From: Paenibacillus baekrokdamisoli
GTDB taxonomy: Bacteria; Bacillota; Bacilli; Paenibacillales; Paenibacillaceae
Assembly (NCBI RefSeq): GCF_003945345.1
Contig: NZ_AP019308.1
Coordinates: 2,170,001-2,234,000, forward strand
Reading direction: 5' to 3'
Length of the DNA stretch: 64,000 nt
Both the position numbers and the translations under genes were made by a program. Below, piece after piece: positions 51,184-60,291 of the stretch. Below the pieces are notes generated by a model. That model was not told where the DNA came from and made no database searches. It saw only the letters and a list, made by a program, of their open reading frames with translations. Position 1 is the stretch's first letter. The number at the start of each line of letters is the position of its first letter.

Positions 51184-52722
51184 TTAAAACTTTTCTTTTC
51201 GATAATCTTTCGGTGACATCCCCACAAATTTATTAAAGACAATCGCAAAATGAACTTGGCTGTTAAATCCCACCATCTCGGCAACTTCGTATATTTTAAG
51301 CTGATAATCCTTTAACAATTCTTTGGCTTTCTGGATGCGTAATTCATTGATATAAGTAAATAATCCTCGACCCACTTCTTGCTTAAACAGCCTGCTTATA
51401 TAATTGGGGCTTGCATGCAGCTGTTCTCCCAAACTATTCAGAGAAATATCTTCTTTATAATTCTTCTCAATATACTGCAGAATGTTTCTGATGAGCGGAC
51501 TATAATCTTTATTTTTGGCTTCATATCGAGACTTCAATGTGTCTCCAAATACCTTGTGGTAAAAGTTCGAGCATTCATTGAAATCATCAATTTCCTCTAA
51601 CTTATTTCTATACTCGAGATATTCCTCGCCGTCTTCCATCATAAACATTAAACCTTCATAGATTTTTTTGACATCCTTCTCATTCATATATTCATGCTTT
51701 CTAAGAAGCTGTTCCCACTCTGCGAGTGTGCGGGCAAATTCATCATACTTTTCATCTCTAAGCCCATTCTTCATGGCCACAATATAGGTACTCACCTGTT
51801 CTAATGTTTGCTCAGTCTCCAAATTCCGATGTTTAAAATAAAAGATGTGATCATCTGGATGGTAAAAATTTTGCTCTAATGCCTGCTTCGCTTGTACGAC
51901 AGCTTGTTTCATTTCATGAAAAGATCCAAATGGTTCACTTACTCCGAACACCGTATCGATATTTACAAACCGTTTTAGAGACGCACTAATGAGGAACACA
52001 AGATCGTTAACATGTGAGAATGAAGCTTGTATACTCTTGGTCTCACTATGGCTAATGAGTAGCGCAAATAAATGATCTTCGATTCGAACAAATTCAACTT
52101 CTTTCTCTTTGGACAATAGCTCTGACAATATGTTTGTTATCGTATTGGGCAATATCGAAACATTTTCCTTCGTATACCTCTTTATGACCTGGGAATATTT
52201 ACTAATTGTGAACAGCAGGGCATACATATTGCCTTCTTTCAACTTCGTTAGATGGATCCCGTCTAGATTCCCAGAAAGCATATTCCGAAGGATAACCTCT
52301 TGATTCTTAGCTCCATGACCTGTAGTTTGGTTCTCTGCCTCGCGATCCTTCTCAATTTCAGCTTTGATCTTGCTTAATACACTCGTTATTTCTTGCTCAT
52401 TCATACTCGGCTTATGGAAATAATCCGCTGCACCGAGCTTCATCGCTTTTTTTACAAACGTGAAGTCATCAAAGCTGCTTAAAATAATGACTTTGGCTTG
52501 GATGCCTTTCTCTTTCATCTCTGACAATACTTCAAGACCATCTTTTTTCGGCATTTTTATATCCAAAATGACCACATCAGGCTTCAGCTCCACCACGAGC
52601 TTCATCGCCTCAATGCCATCAGCCGCTTCTCCAACAATGTGCATCCCATTCGCATCCCAATCGATTGCCGATTTAATGCCAATTCTAACTAAGGGTTCAT
52701 CATCTACTATTAGCACTCTCAT
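51184..52722 (-). CDS. AraC-type response regulator (YesN type)
   Basis: 512 aa. Receiver with phospho-acceptor Asp54 (VILDIKMP), a middle ligand/dimerisation region of about 250 residues, and two C-terminal AraC helix-turn-helix units (SLNSLGEQLHASPNYISRLFKQEVG; KIYEVAEMVGFNSQVHFAIVFNKFVG). It starts on the last base of the kinase stop. By position it activates the alpha-glucoside importer immediately downstream. Confidence 0.93.
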   Translation of the reverse strand: MRVLIVDDEPLVRIGIKSAIDWDANGMHIVGEAADGIEAMKLVVELKPDVVILDIKMPKKDGLEVLSEMKEKGIQAKVIILSSFDDFTFVKKAMKLGAADYFHKPSMNEQEITSVLSKIKAEIEKDREAENQTTGHGAKNQEVILRNMLSGNLDGIHLTKLKEGNMYALLFTISKYSQVIKRYTKENVSILPNTITNILSELLSKEKEVEFVRIEDHLFALLISHSETKSIQASFSHVNDLVFLISASLKRFVNIDTVFGVSEPFGSFHEMKQAVVQAKQALEQNFYHPDDHIFYFKHRNLETEQTLEQVSTYIVAMKNGLRDEKYDEFARTLAEWEQLLRKHEYMNEKDVKKIYEGLMFMMEDGEEYLEYRNKLEEIDDFNECSNFYHKVFGDTLKSRYEAKNKDYSPLIRNILQYIEKNYKEDISLNSLGEQLHASPNYISRLFKQEVGRGLFTYINELRIQKAKELLKDYQLKIYEVAEMVGFNSQVHFAIVFNKFVGMSPKDYRKEKF

Positions 52723-54548
52723 TAAGACTCACCTGCACCTGATTGTTCAGTTTTTGTTTCACTTTTCATAGTTGGAATGACGATTTTTGCAGTTGTACCA
52801 TTCATCTCTTCGCTTGTAATCCAAAGGCCATAGCCTTCTCCAAAGTTAAGCTGAATTCGTTTGCGGATATTGTTGAGCCCGATCGAATTTAGTTTATCTA
52901 TGGACGCTTGTTGGTTAAGCCCCTCTTGTTCAGTTCGAGACATTCCTCTTCCATTATCAGAGACAACCATGATGACAACATCTGATTCCTCATAAATTTC
53001 GATCTTCAGCTTTCCTTTATAATCAATGTCGTCGAATCCATGGAAAACGGCATTTTCCACTAAAGGCTGCAGTAGAAATTTCAATGTTTTATAGTGGAGC
53101 ACACTCGGCTGGATATGATAAGAAACTTCAAATTTATTCAAATATCGGAAGTCCAATATCTTCGTATAGTTTTGGATAAAATCGATTTCTTCCTGAATGG
53201 TCACATAATCGCTCTCTGCTTTAGCCGTAAATTTAATAACGGACGAAAAAGCAGTCAACGCCTCTTCGATGCCGGTAGAACCTTGTATTTTCGCCATCCA
53301 CTTAATGACGTTCAGCGTGTTGTACATAAAATGAGGTCTGATTTGTGATTGCAGCGCTAGTAACTCTAGCTGTTTCTTTTCTTGCTCATCCTTATATATT
53401 TTATCAATCATTCTTCTAATATCCGTTAACATATGATCAACGGTTAGATTGATTTTACCAATCTCCCCATGCCGAACGTCCATCTTTACATCTAAGTTAC
53501 CTTGTGATACGAGCTTCATTTTTCTCTCCAATATAGAGAGCGGTTTCGTAATACTTGTTGCAATATAAATGGATGCAAGAATAGATAATCCAAGAAAAAT
53601 CAGTAATGAAATCATTATTGTTCTTAACATCACATCGAGTAAACTAAATAGTTCATTCTTCGGAATAATGGTGACGGCAATCCAATTCGAAGTATTCGAT
53701 TTGGAAGTCATGATGTAATTATCTTTATTCCCTCTCGTTTCTTCTTCATTTGAGCTGATGGGTTCAAAATCTTTTCCAAGCACATGAGCAGCTGCCTGGC
53801 CGATTTCACTGCGATTTTTGCTGTAAATAATATTTCGATTGTCATCAATCAAATAAAACTTCGTATGATCTGTAAAGTGAATATCACTCCAAAGCGTCTT
53901 GAGCTTATCAACGCCGATGTTGAGCATAATGAAGCCAAGATTTTCTTTTGTATAGGGGTCCACCACGGCCCGGCCGATCGACACTACAGGGTCGTTATGG
54001 AAGGACACAAGCTTATCCGGATGAACGCCTACAGGAACATAGAGCCCATTTTTCTGCAATATTTTTTGAACGTAAGGCTCGTTAATGAATTCATTCTGTA
54101 AGTAATGATGATCCATATAATCACCATTACTTCTGCCAACAACGATCTTATTTTTATTCTGATAAATGATAACAGAATCAATTAAGTCCGTATAGAGCAG
54201 CATACCGTTTCGAATAATTTGGTTTATGGTATCAAAATCCTTCTCACGTTCGTACAGTGGATACGGATATGTCGTGTAGTCTTTCTTCATCACTTGAAAG
54301 ATGCTTCGATCTTGGACGGGAAACATCGAAATTCGCAATAATGGATTTAGAGAGGTATCAATATTTTTCACAATCTGCTTATTATTTTCTACTGCTGCAT
54401 CCAAAATCATACTGCGATTGGAGTCGACATACAGCCAAGACAAAGCTCCGCCAATTATTAAAAAAGAGGCGATAATAAAACATGAGAAAGCAATGATTAA
54501 TTTGTATTTCAAACTTAAATTTAATAATCTAGACTTAAACATTGTCAT
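52722..54548 (-). CDS. YesM-type sensor histidine kinase
   Basis: 608 aa from the start chosen at 54548 (MTMFKSR), with AGCAGGA 8 nt upstream; the frame is open to 54596. Membrane helix, large Cache-like external domain (to about 300), second helix, HAMP, His_kinase region with the phospho-His in QIRPHFMYNTLNVIKW, and HATPase (VENAVFHGF, DNGRGMS). Such kinases sense extracellular oligosaccharides or bound binding proteins. Co-translated with its regulator. Confidence 0.93.
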   Translation of the reverse strand: MTMFKSRLLNLSLKYKLIIAFSCFIIASFLIIGGALSWLYVDSNRSMILDAAVENNKQIVKNIDTSLNPLLRISMFPVQDRSIFQVMKKDYTTYPYPLYEREKDFDTINQIIRNGMLLYTDLIDSVIIYQNKNKIVVGRSNGDYMDHHYLQNEFINEPYVQKILQKNGLYVPVGVHPDKLVSFHNDPVVSIGRAVVDPYTKENLGFIMLNIGVDKLKTLWSDIHFTDHTKFYLIDDNRNIIYSKNRSEIGQAAAHVLGKDFEPISSNEEETRGNKDNYIMTSKSNTSNWIAVTIIPKNELFSLLDVMLRTIMISLLIFLGLSILASIYIATSITKPLSILERKMKLVSQGNLDVKMDVRHGEIGKINLTVDHMLTDIRRMIDKIYKDEQEKKQLELLALQSQIRPHFMYNTLNVIKWMAKIQGSTGIEEALTAFSSVIKFTAKAESDYVTIQEEIDFIQNYTKILDFRYLNKFEVSYHIQPSVLHYKTLKFLLQPLVENAVFHGFDDIDYKGKLKIEIYEESDVVIMVVSDNGRGMSRTEQEGLNQQASIDKLNSIGLNNIRKRIQLNFGEGYGLWITSEEMNGTTAKIVIPTMKSETKTEQSGAGES

Positions 54549-54650
54549 CTGTACGTTCCTGCTTTCCATTTGAATCATGCTTCTATCCATCCTCATACTA
54601 ATACGTCATTCGACAAATATCACTTTAAAAAGGCTCAACAGTAGAAAAAT

Positions 54651-54840
54651 TGTGCGCAGCAGCCCGCTGCGCGGACGGATCATTCTTACGATCGCTGTTG
54701 TCTCCTGATTTCTTGATTCTATCCCTTAGGGGTAGAAATACGGAGACAAAGGCGAACGCTATCGCTTCTTCAGAACGATTCCGTCCGCTTCGCTTTGGTT
54801 TCGTGATGGCAGGCACTGATTATCGTTTAGAGCCAAGAAA
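54651..54840. repeat. dispersed ~190-bp palindromic repeat, copy 2
   Basis: Core 54671-54788 corresponds to 51006-51124, at roughly 90 percent identity by eye, and the flank with GTGATGGCA and GAGCCAAGAAA is shared too. It lies upstream of the kinase gene, between it and the terminator of the GH42 gene. No gene in 54549-55042. Confidence 0.88.
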
Positions 54841-54960
54841 AAGGTGCTTTTCTAATACCTCTAGGCTAACATTCGTATTAAAGAATGCCCTTATGACCGG
54901 TTTATATGTCATTTAAGTATCTTAACGATGAGCCTATTGAGGATAGTTGGGATTTCAAAT

Positions 54961-55016
54961 AAAAAGAGAAGCATGCTCTTTCAATGAATACATTCATTGA
55001 TTGAACATGCTTCTTC
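54961..55016 (-). terminator. terminator of the GH42 operon
   Basis: GAAGCATG (54968-54975) pairs with CATGCTTC (55006-55013), with further pairing of TTCAATGAA and TTCATTGA inside. On the minus strand TTTTT follows. Confidence 0.85.
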
Positions 55017-55042
55017 TAATTTGTCCTACCGTTTCAAACAGC

Positions 55043-57040
55043 TCATTCCACGATAATTCGAACGCCCCAAGGCTCGATCAGCAATTGCTCACCGCTTTTG
55101 ATCAGACGCTCCTCTAGCAGCTCTTGACCAGATACGTGTGGATAGGTCAATGACACAGGTTTATCCGAGTAATTAAAATAATAACGTACGGCCTGATCTT
55201 CTCTATTCATTCCCGATTTAACAATGACAGGGAAAGCAAGCTCTTGATCAATCCCCCATAATCCTGCCTCTTGAACGGCGGCTTTCAATATGGTGTTCAT
55301 AACGGTTGAACTCGTCATACAGCCGATATAGGTAGCAGTGCCTTTTCCATAACGATTTTGTGTGACAGCTGCGTAATCTCCCCACTGTGGATGGTCATAG
55401 TGAGCAAGCACCTCTGCCGTAGTAGGTGTAATAAGCTCCATCCAGCTGTGAACGCTGTCTGCTGCTTCCCCTTCTCGGAAGAGATCGCCCTTTAATCCCA
55501 CGTTCTTCGGTTCAACAAACATACGATAAGTAATGCCGCAAGCCTCATGAATAATACCTGGCTGATCGGTCGTTCGAACCTTAATCGCCTCGCTCGCAAA
55601 TCCACTCTTAAAGGAGTAGATGACATGGCCGCCATTCAAGGCAAAAGCATTCAATCGAACCAGAGCTTCATCCGTAACTGCGTACAGCGCCGGGACGACG
55701 ATCAGCTCATAGTCCTCTAGTCTCGCATAAGAGGGATGAATAAAATCGCATTCGATATTCATTTTGTACAGCTCGTCATACATCCACCGAACGACGTCAT
55801 TGTACGTTTTGCCACCCGGAAGCTTGAACCATTCCAATGCCGTTAGCGCTTCGTTGCTCACCATGATTGCAACCCGGTTGTTTTTACGCAGATCAATCAG
55901 TTGATTGCTCAGTCTGTCAAAATCACGACCAATCGTCTTTGCTTCGTTATATACGGGATTGGGTTTGAAGTCATGACTCAGCAAGCCTTTCCAATACGTC
56001 TCGAATGAATTGTGTATGGAATGCCAATGCCAGTAGGCGACCATATTTGCGCCAGAAGCGAGATGGCTGAAGGCCTGCAATCGAAGCTGGCCTGGGTACG
56101 GCGTCCAGTTCGGAAACGCTTGTGCTTGCGTCTCAATGACAAGATAATTGCTTCGCTTCAGAGAACGGGTCATATCTCCGCCCAGAGAGATTTCTATGCC
56201 AGTTAACTCGTCCTGCGACGGATGATAAATATCCACTCCAGCGATATCAAATGCAGCCGAGGCCGCGAAATGGTCCACCGACGGTTGAACCCCATAAGAA
56301 TAGCCACGCCACTCGAAATCGAAATTTTGCGTGACGAACTGCCCAGGTCGTTTATACTCATTCACGATCGCTGCTTGCCAGGCAAGGAATTCCGTTACTA
56401 GCTTTCGTTGGAATTTAGCGAACTCCGCCCCCAAACTACCGTTGATTGTTCCAACCACAGATGGGAAGTCCTCCCAGCTATTAATTCGATTACTCCAATA
56501 ATCTAAACCTAGCTCCTTGTTCAGATTATCAAGCGTAGTGTAGGTTTCCCTCATATATTTGACGAACTGGAGCTGTACATTTGAACCCGCAGTATCGTAA
56601 TGCTTCGTCTCGTTATCCGTCTGGTACCCGATTACAGCTGGGTGATTGCTCACGCGTCCGATCAGCTTACGAATGATCCTCTCGGCATAGAACAGATAGG
56701 TCGGATTCGTAATATCCATGATCTGGCGGGCGCCGTAACGCCCCTGTCCTTTTGCAGTTTCTGCCAAAACATTCGGGTGCTCTTTGACCATCCAAGTCGG
56801 AACGGCATAAGTCGGCGTCCCCACAATAACGTGAATTCCCGCTTGATGCATCGCATCCAGCACTCTATCGACGGAAGAGAAATCGAATACGCCGTTCTGA
56901 GGCTCATGCGTGCTCCATGTTGATTCCGCGATCCGAACCACATTAATACCTGCTTCTTTCATCATTCGGATATCTTCTTCAAGCCTCTCATGAGGCATAT
57001 ATTCGTCGTAATAAGCGACACCGTACAATAGCTTCTTCAT
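55043..57040 (-). CDS. GH42 beta-galactosidase
   Basis: 665 aa, intracellular. The TIM-barrel carries acid/base Glu144 in QTDNETKHYDT and nucleophile Glu303 in LVIETQAQAF, followed by the trimerisation domain (about 400-600: EDYELIVVPALYAVTDEALVRL) and a small C-terminal beta domain. GGAG 6 nt before the ATG. It ends the operon behind the 57084 permease and should release galactose from imported galactosides. Confidence 0.93.
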   Translation of the reverse strand: MKKLLYGVAYYDEYMPHERLEEDIRMMKEAGINVVRIAESTWSTHEPQNGVFDFSSVDRVLDAMHQAGIHVIVGTPTYAVPTWMVKEHPNVLAETAKGQGRYGARQIMDITNPTYLFYAERIIRKLIGRVSNHPAVIGYQTDNETKHYDTAGSNVQLQFVKYMRETYTTLDNLNKELGLDYWSNRINSWEDFPSVVGTINGSLGAEFAKFQRKLVTEFLAWQAAIVNEYKRPGQFVTQNFDFEWRGYSYGVQPSVDHFAASAAFDIAGVDIYHPSQDELTGIEISLGGDMTRSLKRSNYLVIETQAQAFPNWTPYPGQLRLQAFSHLASGANMVAYWHWHSIHNSFETYWKGLLSHDFKPNPVYNEAKTIGRDFDRLSNQLIDLRKNNRVAIMVSNEALTALEWFKLPGGKTYNDVVRWMYDELYKMNIECDFIHPSYARLEDYELIVVPALYAVTDEALVRLNAFALNGGHVIYSFKSGFASEAIKVRTTDQPGIIHEACGITYRMFVEPKNVGLKGDLFREGEAADSVHSWMELITPTTAEVLAHYDHPQWGDYAAVTQNRYGKGTATYIGCMTSSTVMNTILKAAVQEAGLWGIDQELAFPVIVKSGMNREDQAVRYYFNYSDKPVSLTYPHVSGQELLEERLIKSGEQLLIEPWGVRIIVE

Positions 57041-57083
57041 AACAGGCTCCTTATGCTTGCAGGAATGTTTGGAATAAGAATGA

Positions 57084-57911
57084 TTAGCCTTTTACCGCGC
57101 CTTCCGTAATCCCTTCCATGATGAACTTCTGGAAAAAGGCATAAATAAGGACAACAGGGATAGCCGTCAAGACGAGCGCTGCCAAGATGAGCGACCACTC
57201 TTTGTTATACTCGCCAAACAGCATGTTCGTGGATAGAATCAACGTATAACGGGTTGAATCCGTCAGCATGAGCAGCGGAAGCAGAAAGTCATTCCATATC
57301 CACAGGAAGTCAAGAATCGCTATTGTGACGGTAATTGGCAGAAGCAGCGGGAAGATAATACGAAAGAAGGTCTGATATTCATTACATCCATCGATCTGTG
57401 CCGCTTCTTCGAGCTCTCTGGGAATCGACTTAACAAAGCCGTGATACAGGAAGATCGCCATGTTGACACCCAGTCCAATATAGATGATCGCCAGCCCATA
57501 AGTCGTCCCTTGCACGGAAAGTGATTTGGCCATTCTAGTGAGTGGAATCATGATGGAATGAAAAGGAACAAGCATCGAAGCAATAAACAGGAAGAAGATT
57601 GCACCGCTCAATCGGCCGCCCGTCCGGGACAGCTTATAGCCAGCCATCGCCGCACAAAAGACGATTCCACCGATACCGATTACTGAGATGACAATGGAAT
57701 TGATCGAGCTTTGAAATAGATGAATTTGCGTGTAAGCATGACTATAGTTCTCCCAGTGAAAACGAGTGGGAAGTGCCGTGAACGATTTGAACATTTCGCC
57801 CTGCGTTTTGACTGAATTGATAAGTGCCATATAGATCGGAAAGAAGGAAATAACCGCACCGATAGAGAGAATAATGTTGATGAATAAGGAAGATAATTTC
57901 GCCTTTCTCAC
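57084..57911 (-). CDS. carbohydrate ABC transporter permease (MalG type)
   Basis: 275 aa, six helices, EAA loop ELEEAAQIDGCNEYQTFFRIIFP. GTG start overlapping the previous stop (GTGA). Followed after 43 bp by the beta-galactosidase. Confidence 0.93.
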   Translation of the reverse strand: MRKAKLSSLFINIILSIGAVISFFPIYMALINSVKTQGEMFKSFTALPTRFHWENYSHAYTQIHLFQSSINSIVISVIGIGGIVFCAAMAGYKLSRTGGRLSGAIFFLFIASMLVPFHSIMIPLTRMAKSLSVQGTTYGLAIIYIGLGVNMAIFLYHGFVKSIPRELEEAAQIDGCNEYQTFFRIIFPLLLPITVTIAILDFLWIWNDFLLPLLMLTDSTRYTLILSTNMLFGEYNKEWSLILAALVLTAIPVVLIYAFFQKFIMEGITEGAVKG

Positions 57912-58792
57912 GCTTCCACCTCTCTTCTCTTCATGACGGTTATCTGGATAAGTGTGAAGATCAAGATAATTGCAAACAGAATAACAGATTTGGCACTTGC
58001 ATACCCATAACGGAAGTTATTGGAGAACGCTTCTTCATATATGTTCATCGTTATGACTTGGGTGCTGCGTCCCGGACCTCCGCCTGTCAGTCCATATACG
58101 ACCTCGAACACTTTGAACGCACCGTTCAGTGTGAGGAAGAAGCAGATCGTAATGGCATGGGTAATCATCGGAAGGGTAACGTTCTTGAATGTTTGGAACG
58201 GATTAGCCCCATCAATGACTGCCGCTTCCTTCAGATGCTGAGGCACCCCCTGCAGTGCAGCCAAATAAATAATCATCATATAGCCGACACCGTTCCAAAG
58301 CGAAACGATAATAACGGAGTAGAAGGAGACTTTTGGATCACCGATCCATGATTGATCTAGGAAGGTAAGCATCGTTTTCTCAGCGAGCTGCGGCAGAACG
58401 GATGAGAATATGAATGTCCACATGAATGCGCTGATAATGGTGCTGATCATGTTAGGCATGAAGAAAATCGTGCGAAATAAGCCTTTGCTTCTTTTTCTCG
58501 ATTCAATGAAAACGGCCAGCAGCAGTGCTATTCCGTTCTGAAGGATGATCATGAAGAGCACATATTTCAACGTGAACCATAGCGAATGAACAAAGTCTGG
58601 GTCCTCGCTAAGCGCTTCCACGAAATTGGCGACTCCGATAAAATGATAGGCTTTATTAAGCCCGTTCCAATCTGTAAAGCTGTAAAACATGCCCCCTAAA
58701 GTAGGGACCAGCAGAAAGATCGCATACAAAATAAAAGCAGGTGCTACGAAAACAAACAGAGACAAATATTTCTTATAGCTCTTTACCGGCAT
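57908..58792 (-). CDS. carbohydrate ABC transporter permease (MalF type)
   Basis: 294 aa, six helices, EAA loop HLKEAAVIDGANPFQTFKNVTLPMIT. GGAGAGGAGAG precedes the ATG. Overlaps the second permease by 4 nt. No ATPase gene is present in this operon either. Confidence 0.93.
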   Translation of the reverse strand: MPVKSYKKYLSLFVFVAPAFILYAIFLLVPTLGGMFYSFTDWNGLNKAYHFIGVANFVEALSEDPDFVHSLWFTLKYVLFMIILQNGIALLLAVFIESRKRSKGLFRTIFFMPNMISTIISAFMWTFIFSSVLPQLAEKTMLTFLDQSWIGDPKVSFYSVIIVSLWNGVGYMMIIYLAALQGVPQHLKEAAVIDGANPFQTFKNVTLPMITHAITICFFLTLNGAFKVFEVVYGLTGGGPGRSTQVITMNIYEEAFSNNFRYGYASAKSVILFAIILIFTLIQITVMKRREVEA

Positions 58793-58881
58793 GTCCTCTC
58801 TCCTCTCCTATTTCTCTTTGCGGGAATCAATTGGGAAGGAAGATAGAATACGCTCTACTTCCTTCCCGCTGTTCCTTATCT

Positions 58882-60186
58882 TTACTTATTGACCTTGTTA
58901 AACGATTTCCATGCTTTATCGAGCGCCTTCAGAACATCATCCTGCGTCATCTGCCCAGCAAAGTAGGATTGCAGTCCTTTGCCCACTTCATCTTTCACAG
59001 CTTGCGGTATCGCTGGGTCCTGATACGATTTGCCTTCTTTGACATAAGCAGTAGCATCATCTACCCACGGATAGCTCTTATAAGTATGAATAGTAGCGAT
59101 TGGATTGAATTTCAAGCTTTGGAAAAAGGCATTCGAAGCTTGATCGTCTAATACATAATTGATGAAATCAAGCGCTACTTCTTTGTTTTTACTTGTTGGC
59201 GAGACCGCGAGTGATGTGGATGCGCTCAGATTGATAAGCGTTGCTTTCGGATCGTCATTGATCGGCAGCGGCGCTACTCCGAAATCCAAGTTCGGGTTCG
59301 ATTTGAGAATGGTCTCCGCATACCAAGGTCCCTGCAGCCACATAGCCGCTTTGCCATTCGCGAATGCCGCAGCTCCATCATCTCCGCCAACCTCCAGCGC
59401 TTTATCCGTACCATTCGCGTTAATAAGATCAAAGATATTGAACATCGCTTTCATTTCAGTGAAAGAACCCTCATCCTTGTTCATGCGAGCGACGAAATCT
59501 TTATCGACCGTATTGATTAGCGCTCCTGCTGCAAGCGGCAGAACCAGCTGAGGAATCCAAGATTCTTTGTACGAAAGCTCAAAAGGGGTGATTTTATTCG
59601 CTTTCAGCTTTTCGATAACCGCTTTCATTTCGATCAAAGTCATTGGCGGTTTAAGTCCAAGATCCGTGAATATTTTCTTGTTGTATAGGTATCCCCATGA
59701 CAACGTTTCCAAAGGTACGGCAACGATCTTTCCGTCAGTCGTTGTCACGGATGGCTTCACACTTTCCAGCAGCTTGCCCACAAAGGGCTGGTTGGACAGA
59801 TCTTCAAGGTAGCCCGCTTTATAATAAGACGGGATTTCGTTGATTGCATGGAGCGCGAATATATCAGGCGCATCATTGGATGCAAGCCGAGTCTTCAAAA
59901 TCTGCGCGGCGTTTTCCGCTGTAGGCATTTCCAGCTGAACCGTAACATCAATATTCTTATCTTTCTTTTCCTTTGCAGTGAAGTCGGCGACGAACTTGTC
60001 ATATTGCTCCTTCAGACGCGGTTGCGCGATTAGCATCTTCAGCGTGACACTCTTCGCTCCCCCATTCCCAGCAGTTCCATCCGTTCCCTGATTCGCACTT
60101 CCCGAGCTGCTTTCGTTTGAACCACATCCAGCCAGCAAAGCTGCTACCAAAGCCGTGCTCAATACGCCTGTCCATATTTTCTTCAT
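58882..60186 (-). CDS. sugar ABC transporter substrate-binding lipoprotein
   Basis: 434 aa with lipobox (LLAGC), a Ser/Gly linker and a family 1 binding domain (LKMLIAQPRLKEQYDKFVADF; DIFALHAINEIPSYYKAGYLEDLS). Start at 60186 with GGGAGGT about 10 nt upstream. First gene of the galactoside import operon; cre boxes overlap its promoter. Confidence 0.93.
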   Translation of the reverse strand: MKKIWTGVLSTALVAALLAGCGSNESSSGSANQGTDGTAGNGGAKSVTLKMLIAQPRLKEQYDKFVADFTAKEKKDKNIDVTVQLEMPTAENAAQILKTRLASNDAPDIFALHAINEIPSYYKAGYLEDLSNQPFVGKLLESVKPSVTTTDGKIVAVPLETLSWGYLYNKKIFTDLGLKPPMTLIEMKAVIEKLKANKITPFELSYKESWIPQLVLPLAAGALINTVDKDFVARMNKDEGSFTEMKAMFNIFDLINANGTDKALEVGGDDGAAAFANGKAAMWLQGPWYAETILKSNPNLDFGVAPLPINDDPKATLINLSASTSLAVSPTSKNKEVALDFINYVLDDQASNAFFQSLKFNPIATIHTYKSYPWVDDATAYVKEGKSYQDPAIPQAVKDEVGKGLQSYFAGQMTQDDVLKALDKAWKSFNKVNK

Positions 60187-60215
60187 TATCTGTCGACCTC
60201 CCAATTAATCTGTTT

Positions 60216-60258
60216 ATTGTTTACGCTTTCATTATATTATCTTGATGAAAGCGTTTAA
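60216..60258 (-). promoter_or_regulatory. two cre (CcpA) boxes around a -10 element
   Basis: On the minus strand ATGAAAGCGTAAACAAT (60216-60232) is a full match to the cre consensus WTGNAARCGNWWWCAWW and abuts a perfect -10 TATAAT (60231-60236). On the plus strand TGAAAGCGTTTAAT (60245-60258) is a second, near-cre box, inverted relative to the first. The pair also forms an inverted repeat of AAACGCTTTCA around the promoter. Catabolite repression of the galactoside operon is strongly suggested. Confidence 0.8.
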
Positions 60259-60291
60259 TTGGACAGAATTAATCGCTTATATTGGATAATT

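Noticed and set aside
54625..54916. Open frames across the palindromic repeat
   Set aside because: They arise from the repeat, are present on both strands, and are not kept in the other copy.
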